Shown one piece after another: positions 21,851-34,324 of a stretch of 35,000 bases of DNA. Under the pieces are notes generated by a model. It searched no databases, was not told the origin of the DNA, and saw only the letters and a list, made by a program, of their open reading frames with translations. The position numbers and the translations under genes are program-made. The stretch spans positions 14,337,672 through 14,372,671 of the forward strand of contig CM022669.1 in the NCBI GenBank assembly GCA_012295275.1, given 5' to 3'. The first letter of the stretch is position 1. Every line of letters begins with the position of its first letter. The DNA is from Chrysomallon squamiferum. Taxonomy: Eukaryota > Mollusca > Gastropoda > Neomphalida > Peltospiridae.

Positions 21851-22559
21851 TCGTTTTCTGCTTTATCTTAATGATTCTGTAAAATTTATTTTTCCTCATT
21901 AAAAGATTTTTTTAAAATTTAAAATGATTTACGTCAAGAAATATATTTATATCCCTCCTAGGAGGAAGTTATAAAGGTAAAGAATGTAATTATTCAATAC
22001 ATCATATTCTAAATCAGTATCTATAATTAAATAAATGGATGATTTGTTTTTTATTTCTCTTTTGCTGTTTGATGTGCTAAATAATTACTAAACTCGTATG
22101 CACAAGTAAAAACCATTGTCAGTCATAAGTCAACCATTATAACCATTTTGTCTAACATTAAACAAAACCATTATTTACATAAATCAGTCTTATAAGTAAT
22201 ATACATAAACTATTCACCAAGTTAAATAAACTGTTGTGTACATAAACTAATCTCTGCATTAATCAAACCAGCACATTCTGCATAAACCATTACTTGCACC
22301 AAGTTGACCAGAATGCACATATATTATTTTTTTTATATTTAATAAACTAGTATGTACATCATCATAGTTGTTTTGCTGTTGCTTTTTTTTTTATATATAT
22401 TTTTTTCCTGCTTCATGTAAAAATGACCTGCTGGTTTATTAAAAATGGAGACCTGATAACTTGTAAATTAGACTGGAATAGATAGCTTTTGCAAGATTTC
22501 AGTAACTGAGTTTTTATAGACAAATATAAAATAATAAAAACAAAAAAAAAAGAAAACTA

Positions 22560-22865
22560 AAGAGAGAGGACGAAATAGAAAAAAAGTAAAAAAGAAATGC
22601 AGAATAAACTGAAAAGGTCTATCTCACGGAAGACAGAATCTTTAGGAATCTTAGGTAGAGTCGCCATTTCGTTTAATGAGCGCTGAAGCACACGTTTCCA
22701 AGAGCAACGCGCCACTCCTAAACATGTCGGACGAACACGGCAAACGCAGCCAAGCCTCTGCTGAGAAAAGAGCAATTAAAATCATCCGGTGTGATGTGTA
22801 AATTCGGCTTTAGACATTTGCGAAGAAACGAAACCAGCGGAAGTGAAATCTGAGATCCCTACTTT
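22560..22865. other. GC-richer island, possible small exon, unproven
   Basis: On the - strand an acceptor-like CTCTTTTCTCAG at about 22759 precedes sequence of coding-like composition. It contains AACGAAATGGCGACTC, a good start context. No donor, domain or partner exon was found, and the open frame runs on into low-complexity sequence. Confidence 0.2.
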
Positions 22866-22871
22866 CAGACG

Positions 22872-22872
<1 letters not shown>

Positions 22873-22914
<42 letters not shown>
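22873..22914. repeat. Poly(T) tract of 42
   Basis: The longest homopolymer in the window. It may be the tail of a - strand retroposon, but none was recognised next to it. Confidence 0.95.
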
Positions 22915-22915
<1 letters not shown>

Positions 22916-24339
22916 AACTTTCAACACTTTCTTTTTGCTTTATATAGATTTGAAAAAAATAAAAAAATAAAAAAGAAGAAGAAAGAAATAAGAGCTGAAC
23001 CTGCTTCAAGACACATAGATGATTTCATTTCTTTTTAAAATTATATTAACATTATTATTAATTTTTTTTTTCTCAACATAACGTAAAAATCTATATTAAT
23101 AATATTAATAAATAAACTTTAAAAACCCTCAACAAACTCATTAAATCTGAAGAGTATTTCAATCGTTTTTTGCCCTGTTCTCTTTGCAATAAAAGGCTTT
23201 GAGACCCTGTCAAAATAATGAGTCTTTTTAACGTAATAAACTCATTTAAGTTCTTCTCTTCTTCTTTTTTTTGAAGCTTAAGCAATTAAAAAATAAATTA
23301 TATATTTTATTGATTTTTATTCTGAGTATTATTAGCACTTTTGAAAAGTCACTACTGCTGTATTTAGACAGCGCTTTGTTCAGTATTACAGTTTTGACCG
23401 ATATATTCGTGTCATATTTTTGAATGGCATATTCACGTTCTGTCACAAGGTGTTGGGTCAAGGTCTGGATGTACATTTGTACGCCCGGACGTTACGCAAG
23501 GTTATCTGAACATCGTCGGTATTATGACAAAAATCTGATTTCTTTCCGGCCTTGTTTATACAGCCTTCATTACTGTTGAATACTACAACGAAACTAACAA
23601 TGATCGGTATGAATATAAAATTACAACACGATGTAGATTCCTACTAGGAGAAACACTCTCAATGCAACTTCGTGTATTTTGTTAACGAATCCAATTGCTC
23701 TCTGACACCGTCATCAACAACGACATTAACGTGATAATGGTGAGACACAGAAACCTGTACCTCGTTACAGAAGAGGTATTGGGTTGTGGCAGTGCCTATT
23801 AATTAAGTAATAACGTTTATATATATTAATATATGTATAATTATTATGTACAATGGGGGGGGGTATTTGTGCAATTCATTAATTTGCTAGACAGTGCAGC
23901 GTCGATTCGGAAATGAAGCTGATGATTGTAGCATTTCTTTCAGGAGATTCGAAATTTATCTCACTGCTGAACAGCTTCACATTTTACTGCCATACTTATC
24001 GCATGAAAATCATTATTTTTGCAGATGGAAATAAACGTCTTACTTATCAGCGAGCCCATTTTTTTTTTTTTTAAATTTTTTTTTTTTTTTTTTTTTTTGC
24101 GTTCTTTTAAATGTTTATAATTGGTTCACATTCTGTCATAGCGCCTTAAAAGTGCAAGTGTACTGTTTCTACGCTGCTTTTATGCTGTGTAATAGGTTTT
24201 TTTTTTTTTTTTGGCTTTGCTGAAAGTTGCTGATCTCCGAAAACAAAGTAGCAGCCTTAAAGAATTTGTCTGTCGTTTATTTTGTTTTCATGTTCTTGAA
24301 AGATCAGTTTCATTAGAATGCTTATATTTTATTATATTT

Positions 24340-24412
24340 TTTACTACTACTACTAATAATGATGATGATGATGATGATGATATGATGATGATGATATGAT
24401 GATGATGACGAC
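24340..24412. repeat. (ACT)n-(GAT)n trinucleotide repeat
   Basis: Short ACT units followed by GAT units with two phase slips. Confidence 0.9.
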
Positions 24413-24624
24413 GAAAATTCTGAATGTCACAAGCTAGACGTGAGAATTAACGAGCAGTTCTCGAGAGGAAAGACACAGTCAGAATACCAAAATATTTTCC
24501 AGTCAATGCTCAACATTCAGGTCAGGACATACCATGAACTTTAACATTACAGATAACACGAATCTCTTGTGTCAGTGAGACCCGAATCCTACGTAGGGGT
24601 GGCATTTCTGAATTTCAAGCACGG

Positions 24625-24920
24625 TTTGGTGTATCTATAGCAAGATCTGTTTATCCGAAACAAAGCGTGTTGTATCAGAAGCAAGATGTATTGTACCTGA
24701 AGTTAGGTGTTGTACCTAAATAATGTATATGAATCAAACTTTAGTGTGTCTAAAGCAAGGTCTGTTATATATGAATCAAGGTTTATAGTATTCTTAAACG
24801 AGGTTTGTTGTATCTGAATCAAGGTATGTTATATATGAATCAAGGTTTATGGTATCTTAAACGAGGTTTGTTGCATACGAAGCAAGGTTCGTTGTATCTG
24901 AATCAAGGTCTGTTGTTTGT
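24625..24920. repeat. Minisatellite, about 21-bp unit with 63-64-bp higher order
   Basis: The unit resembles GTATCTGAATCAAGGTTTGT. In the last part three variant units form a block of 63-64 bases, present twice (about 24758 and 24822) with few differences. Earlier copies are more diverged. Confidence 0.85.
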
Positions 24921-25689
24921 GATGTTTAAGGAATTTTAATACACGGCTAATGAAAAATGGTTTTATTTCCTTTCTCGTTTTAAGTTCCGCGACTGTCGAG
25001 TTATTGTGGTAAAAGCCTGTCGTGGTGGAACTTTATCATGTCGTTTAATAACATTCATTACTTAAACACCGGCTTGCCGTTTACACAAACCAATGAAAAA
25101 TAAGTACGCACCTTCCTTTAACGACGATATTGATGTGGTCGTCATAGCTACGACAACAATCTAATGAAACGTAATCACGAGCTGTATGTACATTGTTAAA
25201 ATCTTAACCAGCTTTCAGAAAGCAGAGGAAGAGAAAAAAAAAAAAAGAGAGAAACAAGAAATTTTATAGATCTTTGACAATATTTAATGGTATGTAAGAC
25301 GATATTTTGTTTTCCTTTTCAGAAACTTCGAAGACAATGGTAAACAGACAGAAATAGAAAGAGAATAAATATGGATAACAAAAATCGAATTTATAATTGG
25401 TTTCCACGGTGACACACACAGTCTCACGTATTTCGTTTCCTTAGTTTAGTTCCGTGATGAGTTGAATTCAAATCGGTCAATGTTAAACTGCAGCAGAATA
25501 ACGATTGATGTCATTAACTTTTATTTACTGAATATGAAGCGCAGTACGCATAATGCAGGACTGAACGAATGCGTGTAATTGTTTGTAACAACACTCAAAA
25601 TACGTGAAATGAATAAAATACCTAGCAAGCGGAATGTCATGGTAGGCAGAACGACACACCCAGTTCTCCTAGTCACGTACAGATGTAAT

Positions 25690-25935
25690 GTAGTGTGGGT
25701 TTGGTGTCGTAGAGTAGAGCATAGCGTAGCGTAGTATTGTGTTGTTTAGTACGGTACGGTACAGTACTGTATAGTACAACATAGGAGAGTATATACAGTA
25801 CAGAACAATGCAGTTAGATAGTGTAGTATACCGTAGTGTAGTATAGTGTAGTGCAATACTGTTTAGTGTAGTGTAGTATTAGTATAGAGTAGTGTTGTGT
25901 TGTGTTGTAGTAGCAGAGTACAGTACAGCATAGTG
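25690..25935. repeat. (GTAGT)n-like pentanucleotide repeat
   Basis: Diverged GTAGT, GTACA and GTGTA units over about 245 bases. Confidence 0.85.
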
Positions 25936-26739
25936 AAATTGTTTTCTCCAGTTATATTTACTGATATAATTAGACTGAACGATTATTATAACTTATTAAT
26001 TAATATTATAAACCAATTCCAAAACGAATGCGATTTAATACCATTGTATACATATATCTGTTAATATTGTAACAAACCTTCACAGAAACATAATTTAATA
26101 CCAAAAGTATACCTATAGCCATTAACTGATATTATAACAAATCTTTATAGAAATAAAATTTAATATTAAAGGTATACGAATATCTATTTATTAATAATTA
26201 AGACAGATTTTTGAAATAATATTATTTTACTTTGCATATTTAAATATTTTACAACGACAAAATCAATATGAAAATCTTGAAACAGAAAAAAAGAAGAAAG
26301 AAAGTAATTGGATACGTCGCGCTGTATAAAACCCAGTACCACGCAAAGAATTGCTGTCTGATAAAAAAAAAAAAAAGAAAGACAGGGTCATATATACTTA
26401 TTATTTCAACATGGTGAAAGTTCTCCAGGTTAATTAAATCTGCAGTCTGTAGACACAGCATGTTGTTGGCACATAATTTACAACGAGTAAGAGTTTCATA
26501 TTAGCAAAATCCATTCTGTTTTGAAACAATTAACGCAAAAAATTCGGTTACGTTTTCTGGATTAAACATATAAATATTTCTGAAGGATATTTTTTTCAGC
26601 TAAAATTATCCAAATGTGTTGTTTTTTTTAGAACTTCCCCCCACCCCAGTTTTTTTTTTTTTTTTTTTTTTTTTTTTCTTTTATTTCCTTAACTGTGGAA
26701 AACTCTTGACTTTAAGCTCGCTAAATTAACGACTTCTAA

Positions 26740-27330
26740 ATTAAATTACGTTTGAATTTCAGTTACTGGCAGGTGATGTGAGTCAGAATGCATATCGCTC
26801 TATCACCCAGTCCAGATGTTAAAGGGTGCCGGGCAATCAATGGATCTTCTTATTATTTATCTCTGAAATGCTAATTAATCCTATAAACGAGACTGCATGC
26901 CAGGGTTCAGCTGCTTGCAGTTGTAAATGAAACGAAGGGGACAAGGAAACCGTTTCTCTTCGGCAGCATCTGCTTTGTTTTAAAACGGCAAGCATCTAAG
27001 ATTCACGCTCGCAATTGCGAACGCTTTTATCTCTTCATCCCTTCGTTTTTCCCTCAGTCGTATTACATAATATATTGACTCAGTTGGCATAAAGGAACGA
27101 AATTAAACCTACAAGCTCGTGTGCTCGTTATCCCTTCCCGCCAACATCTCGGATTTTATGTTTTTATCCGGAGCTTTCGTGAAACAATATAATACCGATA
27201 GAGTTCGGTGTAGTTCGGATTTATAAGTGCTGATTACAAATTCACAGTTCCCTGATAGTGTAGAATGTCCACAGCATTTGGGATTCGCAGGGTTAGGAGA
27301 ATATAAGGCGGTGTTGGCTTGTTAAACAGA
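26740..27330. other. Longest repeat-free island, candidate conserved non-coding element
   Basis: About 590 bases of complex sequence with balanced composition between simple repeats. It includes homeodomain-type TAATTA (CTAATTAATCC near 26871) and a 12-base palindrome TCGCAATTGCGA at 27009-27020. No frame shows coding features. It lies 1-1.5 kb downstream, in the direction of transcription, of the inferred first exon of gene B. Confidence 0.35.
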
Positions 27331-28161
27331 GAACAAAGAATTTGGTTTTAAACACGACGCTACAAAGAGAACATTCCCATGTCGATTTGTTGAATAAACA
27401 TCAACAGAAACGCTTTATTGGTAAACACTGGGATGATCTTCCAGGCCAAACCGAGACTGTAGCTGTTTCAGCAAACAAACCATCAAGAACGGCTACATTC
27501 TTTTTTTTTTTTTTTTCAAAAACAGTAAAACATAAAATAAATATAGCTGAACAATCAGACGTTTTAAAATTTACAGATTTAAAAATAAAACAGACGTCTG
27601 AACAATGCTAACTCCTTCATGATGGTGCAGTGTTACATTAGATCCACCACAACTCTTTGAGATTTGTAATTTTTATAAAACATTTATAAAAAATAAAAAA
27701 TTAATAAATAAATAAATAAATAAATTTAGAAAATTCATCTACAGCCAGTTATCAGTTAAACATTATGCAAATAGTATTTTAAACTTCAAGCAAATAGAAC
27801 ACACGCTAAGACAGCCTCACAATATAAATACATGTCCCTACTGGACGAATTAAGTACATAAGAAACTCACAATATATTCTTAACATTCTAATATTCGCTT
27901 CAAATATAATTTATTTAAAATGCAGATTCAATAATTTTGAAATCATTTGTCGGTACAACCATCCATCGTGTAATATGTTTATGTATTTTCGGCGCGAAAT
28001 AGCTTGAATTGTCAAATCGTAATTACTTTGAAAATAACAAATAACCATGTTCTTTAAAGACATGTTCCATGGTTGTCGTTTTGAAATAACCTCATTATCG
28101 TGTACATTATCTGCGTTATTATAATTTTACTGAAGCAATGGCATAATATCATGAATTTAAT

Positions 28162-28162
<1 letters not shown>

Positions 28163-28192
<30 letters not shown>

Positions 28193-28199
28193 AAAAGAA
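28163..28199. repeat. A-rich tract
   Basis: About 22 A, then G-interrupted A runs, just inside the inferred large intron of gene B. Confidence 0.8.
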
Positions 28200-28235
28200 A
28201 TGTAAATTAAAACAGTGAGTCAACAACGTACTCAC

Positions 28236-28305
28236 CACTTTGAGTTTCAGTTCTCGCCGGCGTCTGAAAATCAACTGTCGTGCTTGGCAGGAAAATGAAT
28301 CACGT
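28236..28305 (-). other. Putative non-coding first exon of gene B
   Basis: On the - strand this GC-richer segment ends AAAGTG followed by a perfect donor, GTGAGT, at 28235-28230. It has no ATG, as expected of a 5' UTR exon. The nearest - strand exon I recognise downstream is gene B, which starts with a splice acceptor at 11539. The 5' end is placed about 30 bases from the TATA-like element. The link to gene B is inference; another gene with unseen exons is possible. Confidence 0.4.
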
Positions 28306-28410
28306 GCCGCTATCGTCTGCTCTTCGAGTTTTTATCCTCCAAACGCGATGAAATTTTCCGCACAGCCCTGCAGGTGGCAGGGAGTAAATCAACCAATCAG
28401 CGGCCCGCAA
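28300..28410 (-). promoter_or_regulatory. Putative promoter with CCAAT box and TATA-like element
   Basis: AACCAATCAG at 28391-28400 matches the NF-Y consensus. GGATAAAAAC on the - strand (28337-28328) is TATA-like and lies about 60 bases downstream of it. CACGTG (E-box) is at 28301-28306, near the expected start. Spacing and order fit a - strand promoter. The region is visibly GC-richer than its flanks. Confidence 0.45.
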
Positions 28411-28433
28411 TGGCAGTCGCGTTTCGCGTAATC

Positions 28434-28469
28434 TTCTAAATTACATAAACATCCGAGAAAGTTGTCTTC
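28434..28469 (+). repeat. Direct repeat copy 1 (36 bp)
   Basis: It matches 28775-28810 at 31 of 36 positions, including a perfect 17-base core CCGAGAAAGTTGTCTTC. It lies just upstream of the putative promoter. Confidence 0.75.
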
Positions 28470-28774
28470 CACTCGCAGCGTAATTTGACGGAATTTGCCG
28501 AGATTTAACGTGTTCTGTAGCTCAACAGTAACGCTAAATCAAAAACAAAGCCTTTCAGTTGCTTTAATGGTTATTATGTGGATATATCATTTTGTTTACG
28601 TTTGTCCACTAGCAGTCCCTTTTTTTCAAGAAATCAAGGACACATCTCCATACACATACACATATATAAACATAAACCCAGAACACAAACACATACACAT
28701 GCATACACACACACACACACACAACCAAACCACCTACATATAAATTATATCTGTATTAGTCTCTCTCTCTGTGT

Positions 28775-28810
28775 TTCTAAATTATTTATATAACCGAGAA
28801 AGTTGTCTTC
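28775..28810 (+). repeat. Direct repeat copy 2 (36 bp)
   Basis: Second copy of the repeat at 28434-28469. The 305 bases between the copies include a CA microsatellite. Confidence 0.75.
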
Positions 28811-28862
28811 TGTTATATGTGTGTTTCTCTCCGTCTTCTTTCTGACTGTACGTCTGTCTCTG

Positions 28863-29235
<373 letters not shown>

Positions 29236-29547
29236 CTCTCTGAGACAAAAGAAGGAAAGCATACAAAAATGAGCGCCCCATTGTTAAATGTAAAACTATC
29301 ATGTAACATGACTGCGGGTTCTTTGTCTGAAGAAAATGCATTACGATCTGGTCCTAGCTAATTAAATGGATGTCAGCAGGAAGCGTAAATATGGCAGAAC
29401 TAATAAAACTGACAGCAGTTAGTTTGATATCAGTGAAACGTCACGTCAGTTTTTATTCACTATTAAAATAACAGTAACGTAATATTCTGTGGAAAATGTG
29501 AATTTAATCCTTTTAAAAAAATTAACGAGAGTGCAAATAAATAAATA

Positions 29548-29620
29548 AATAGTAGTAGTAGAAGAAGTAGCAGTAGTAGTAATAACAATATCGACAACAA
29601 CCACAACAGTAGTAGTAGTA

Positions 29621-29658
<38 letters not shown>

Positions 29659-29680
29659 TACAATGATAATAATAACAAAA
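29548..29680. repeat. (AGT)n-(AAT)n trinucleotide array
   Basis: AGT units, a short complex part, then AGT and AAT units. Confidence 0.95.
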
Positions 29681-29779
29681 AAGAAACTCGTACAACTTAT
29701 TACTGCTAATAATACAGTATAAAAATACTATTACTATACTACAGAAAAAGAAAAGACTATTATCAAACAAATTATTCAT

Positions 29780-29945
29780 ACTATAGAATAAACAATTACC
29801 GTTGGTCTAGAATACATAAATACTATTACCAAACAATTACTATTAGTATGGAATACAAAAATACTATTACCAAACAGTTACTGTTAATATAGAATATAAA
29901 ATTACTATTACAAAAAATTACCTTTGATACAAAGTACAAAAAGAT
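29780..29945. repeat. Degenerate tandem repeat, unit about 45-60 bp
   Basis: Several copies of a unit containing ACCAAACAATTACTRTTA followed by an ATAGAATACAAAAATACTATT-like part. Confidence 0.6.
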
Positions 29946-29959
29946 TATTACCAAACAAG

Positions 29960-30250
29960 TACTGTAATACTTCAGCATCTCCTATTACTGTCATTGTTAA
30001 CATCGCTTTTACTGTTTCTAATACTACTATAAATGTTACTACATCTGTTACTGTTGCTACTATTCCTGTTATTCGTGTACAGCAATATAACCATTACTAC
30101 TATTATTGATCAAATACAACTAATACCGTTTTTACTATTGCTACAACTATTACTATAACTACAATCACTGCTACTACAACTATTGTTATTATTACTACTG
30201 CGACTTCTGTAGTTCATATATTACAGCTACTACAGCTACTACAAACGCCA
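29960..30250. repeat. Degenerate (ACT)n region
   Basis: ACT, GTT and ATT triplets with many substitutions. Threonine-rich frames here result from the repeat. Confidence 0.7.
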
Positions 30251-30424
30251 CTACTGGTTCTGAGTTATCGAGTATCTACACTAAAACTGTCTTAAAAGAG
30301 TATGAAAGGGGTGTTTGTTTTACTGAGATTATACATTTTAAGCCGTTTACTGGGATTTGCTGCAGCTGTATCTTCTTTTCAAATAGACGATAATAGTTGT
30401 TGTGTGTTGTTGTGGTTTTTTTTC

Positions 30425-30700
30425 ACAGTATCAACAACAATAATAATAATAACAGCGACAACTACAACAAGTGTAACAACAAGAACAATATGATGCTGAT
30501 GCTGATGATGTTGACGGTGTTTTATTATCCATGGTGGTGTTAATTATTGTAAATTAAAAATAGTAGTAGTAATAGTAGAAATTCTAGTGATGACTGCAAT
30601 AATAATTCTGCAAATAGTACTAACAGTACCAGTAGTAGTAGGAATACTAGTACTAATAATACTAGCAGCAGAAATTCTAGTGATAGATGTGGTTATAACA
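30425..30700. repeat. Degenerate AAC/GAT/AGT trinucleotide regions
   Basis: AAC/AAT units, then GAT units, then AGT units with substitutions. The 30587-30811 frame on + has hydrophobic residues only because of these triplets. Confidence 0.7.
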
Positions 30701-31360
30701 ATATTAGAAGTGGTTAAGTTGATAATACATAACAAGTCATATCCAAAATATGTTGTTTTTCTCCTCGTCAATATGGCAGATCTGATAGCAGAGATAGAAC
30801 TACTAACCTAACAATGGTAAAATTCGTATCATTCCATGAAATGCAGATCGGGGATTCCTAAATTGCATTTCTGAACTGTAATCTGATTTTGAGAGAATGT
30901 TTGCAAGATACCAAATTTCCACATAATAATTGCAACATTATCAGGTTTCTACGAGTTACGCAGTGTTTACGTTTCTGAACAAAACACAAATACTGTCGTG
31001 CTTTTATAGAATGTGACAACAGAATATTTTTTTTTTTTTTCTTGATTTGCAAGAAAATGGTGTCTGGTTCTTGCATAATACAATAATGAGAGGTAATCTT
31101 TACAAAATGCATTAAATGTGCATGATTGTTAAACAAAACAATGTTGTTGTTGTTGTTGTGTTTTTTTTTTTTACGTAATAGGATAATGATTTCCGCTTTT
31201 GTTTTAAGTTCAGTGTAGAAATCATTAGATATTGATTAGGTGATCATGTTTCGCATTTCTTTCTGCAGACCCGATTTTTCTAAGTAGAAAGCGTTTTAAA
31301 CAAAGATAAACGTGATATTGAGTGCCTGCATCTTTGTGAAGTTGTGCCTAATATCACTAA
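30701..31360. other. No gene seen
   Basis: AT-rich sequence with a T tract near 31027-31041 and a GTT run near 31142. No exon-like segment was recognised. Confidence 0.5.
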
Positions 31361-31370
31361 TGTGTGTATA

Positions 31371-31402
31371 TGTTTATATATATATATATATATATATGTG
31401 CG

Positions 31403-31440
<38 letters not shown>

Positions 31441-31655
31441 CATTTCTGCATTTATATATATTATATGTATATATGTTTGTATGTGCGCGCGCGCGCGTTT
31501 GTATATATATATATATATATGTATATGTATGTATATATTTATATCTACATATGTGTGTGTGCGTATGTGTATGAGTGTATATATATATATATATATTTAT
31601 ATATGTGCATGTATGTGTTTATGTATGTATGCCTGTATTTATATATATATATTTC
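31371..31655. repeat. (TA)n/(TG)n/(GC)n compound microsatellites
   Basis: Repeated TA and TG blocks with TATG units and a short alternating GCGCGCGCGC run near 31485-31496, a potential Z-DNA former. Confidence 0.95.
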
Positions 31656-32285
31656 TCTGTGTATGTGTCTATACGTTATATGTGCTTACGGAACAAAGCA
31701 CTGTGTGTTTACATGTGTTTGTATGTTTGAATATGTGTTTGTAAATGCTGTGAATAACACTCTCACTGCTTTCATATCAAATACACAGCTGACAATGCGT
31801 GGCTTCTTTTCATTGCATATATACACTCTGGATGTTGTTACTATATATTTTCTATTTTACATTACATTACATTATGTTATTTTATCTTATATTATATCAT
31901 ACTACATTACATTACATTATATTGATACTTATACTGTTGTTGCTGTTGTTATCACTAGATTTTGTTCATGTTACTCTTTTGATCTTATAGATGTTATAAT
32001 CCTTTCTTTTTATTCTTCTGTTTGTCATTTTTCCTGACATTATTCTGTGGAGAGATTAGAGAAAAACGGTAAGCTGAATAACAAACAAATTAAAATGGAA
32101 TAAACAGAAAACATCTTAGAAAGTGACACAAAGAAGTGAAATAAAGGCAACCAAATATGAAAGTGAAAAATGAAGCGAAGATAAAAGCTGAGAAAACGTT
32201 TTTGAAAACTGCAGTAAGACCTTTTATGTATTCGTGGAGTCTGTGAACGGAACGCAGATCCTGTATCCTTTTTTTTGTTTGTTTA

Positions 32286-32287
<2 letters not shown>

Positions 32288-32341
<54 letters not shown>
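32288..32341. repeat. (CA)n microsatellite
   Basis: About 52 perfect bases of CA, followed 6 bases later by a TGACGTCA palindrome at 32347-32354. Confidence 0.97.
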
Positions 32342-32344
<3 letters not shown>

Positions 32345-32452
32345 TTTGACGTCAGAAAGTTATCACTTTTTAATGAACCTCATTTCGTCTGGAAATATTG
32401 GTACAGCTTTAGAGACTCAAATACATATACACAACATTTTTCTAGACGCAAC

Positions 32453-33230
32453 ACACGTATAAAGATACAGAGCAACACGTATACAGATACAGAACAACAC
32501 GTATAAAGATACAGAACAACACGTATAAAGATACAGAACAACACGTATAAAGATACAGAACTGCACGTATAAAGATACAGAACAACACGTACAAAGATAC
32601 AGAACTGCACGTATAAAGATACAGAACAACACGTATAAAGATACTGAACAACATGTATAAAGATACAGAACAACACGTACAAAGATACAGAACAACACGT
32701 ATAAAGATACAGAACTGCACGTATAAAGATACAGAACAACACGTATAAAGATACAGAAATGCACGTATAAAGATACAGAACAACACGTATAAAGATACAG
32801 AACTGCACGTATAAAGATACAGAACAACACGTATAAAGATACAGAACAACATGTATACAGATACAGAACAACACGTATACAGATACAGAACAACATGTAT
32901 AAAGATACAGAACAACACGTACAAAGATACAGAACAACACGTATACAGATACAGAACAACACGTATAAAGATACAGAACAACATGTATAAAGATACAGAA
33001 CAACACGTATAAAGATACAGAACAACACGTATAAAGATACAGAACATCACGTATAAAGATACAGAACAACACGTATAAAGATACAGAACAACACGTATAA
33101 AGATACAGAACAACACGTACAAAGATACAGAACTGCACGTATAAAGATACAGAACACCACGTATAAACATACAGAACAACACGTATAAAGATACAGAACA
33201 ACACGTATAAAGATACAGAACAACACGTAC
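32453..33230. repeat. 22-bp minisatellite, about 35 copies
   Basis: The unit is ACGTATAAAGATACAG followed by AACAAC, with variants such as CGTACAAAG, CGTATACAG, CATGTATAAAG and AACTGCACG. Since 22 is not a multiple of 3, three units make a 66-base period. All three - strand frames stay open and give a 22-residue repeat rich in Cys, Val, Leu and Tyr. The resulting 373-codon frame is the longest in the window, but I regard it as a repeat product. Confidence 0.95.
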
Positions 33231-33240
33231 ATACGAATAG

Positions 33241-33420
33241 AAAGAGACACAAATTCATACATACAGACATATCTACGTACAGACAAACACACCTACTTAG
33301 AACTAGAGGCAAACAGACACAGACAATGAACGCATACAGACACGTACACGTAGATCTAGACACGAACACACGCACACACACACAGACACACACACACAGA
33401 GACACACACCGATACGAACA
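33241..33420. repeat. CA/ACAG/ACGT-rich low-complexity flank
   Basis: ACA-rich sequence that extends the minisatellite without a fixed unit. Confidence 0.7.
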
Positions 33421-33790
33421 GTCCCACACGAAATCCTCGGATCCGCTCCTAATGCTGCCTGTCAGAGGTTTATGATATATTTTTACTTCTTTCGTTATCA
33501 ATTACATTTTTTTTTTAAATAAATACAAAAAAAACCCACTTTAGCTACTAAATTAAACAGAAGCAGCAAAGTATGTCTCTTTTAACGACAGTCCACCGCA
33601 TAGTGCGGTACCAGTGGTTTCGTTTGATTCCAATTCCGGATAACTCGAGTCAAAAAATTATAATGATCTGTATACATGGGTTGTTAGTAATTTGCACTAA
33701 ACGTACCAGAGTTTGTTTCAGAATGTCTCCATAGCGGTTATTATTCGGATATAAGTTTTGTCATGTTTTATTGTTGTTTTATATCTGATT
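33421..33790. other. Repeat-poor stretch, no gene seen
   Basis: Mixed sequence with a small hairpin: ACCGCA-TAG-TGCGGT at 33595-33609. No exon is recognised. Confidence 0.5.
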
Positions 33791-33792
33791 TA

Positions 33793-33919
33793 TTGTTGTT
33801 GTTGTTGTTGTTGTTCTTATGGTGATAAAAATAATGGTGATGATAGTAATGTTGTTTAAAAATGTAGTAGCAGTAGTTGTTATTGTTATAATGATGATGA
33901 TGATGATGATGATGATAAC

Positions 33920-33991
<72 letters not shown>
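33793..33991. repeat. (TTG)n-(ATG)n-(ATT)n trinucleotide array
   Basis: TTG units, an AGT-rich link, GAT units and about 25 ATT units. Confidence 0.96.
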
Positions 33992-33994
<3 letters not shown>

Positions 33995-34315
33995 CAAAGT
34001 CGAAACTGGTAAAAAGTGGCATATTCTTCTGAAAACCCGATGTCATTATGGTGCCGCACAGAAATCAGACGCCGCTGTCGTATTTCGCTGGAGACAATAC
34101 TTCAGAAACCAGATACAGTCATAGGATACTGCAGAAAATCATAAACGTATCGTCTATTATCGTATACTTTTCAAAGAAGAAAATACATCTCTCGCATTCC
34201 ATAGGAAATGGTATATTCCAGCGAACCAGAAACCATTTTAGCGAAGACACTTGATCGCATTCGTACAGTGTTGTCGTGTATTATCGAAACATTATAGCAC
34301 ACGAGAAGCAGAATT
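33992..34315. other. Repeat-poor stretch, no gene seen
   Basis: Mixed sequence between two trinucleotide arrays. Short + strand frames (for example 34048-34254) show no recognisable features. Confidence 0.4.
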
Positions 34316-34324
34316 AATAGTGGC

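Noticed and set aside
22557-22775. 72-codon - strand frame with ATG in good context
   Set aside because: The N-terminal part is complex, but no family is recognised and the C-terminal part is low complexity. Kept only as a weak island.
27342-27611. 89-codon + strand frame
   Set aside because: No proper ATG start, a poly-Phe run from a T tract and no recognisable motif.
31312-32037. 241-codon frame rich in Tyr, Ile, Cys and Val
   Set aside because: Made of TA and TG microsatellites. The non-repeat end has no recognisable domain.
32380-33501. 373-codon open frame on the - strand, longest in the window
   Set aside because: It is a translation of a 22-bp minisatellite with CA-rich flanks. All three frames are open, which is a property of the unit and not of selection.
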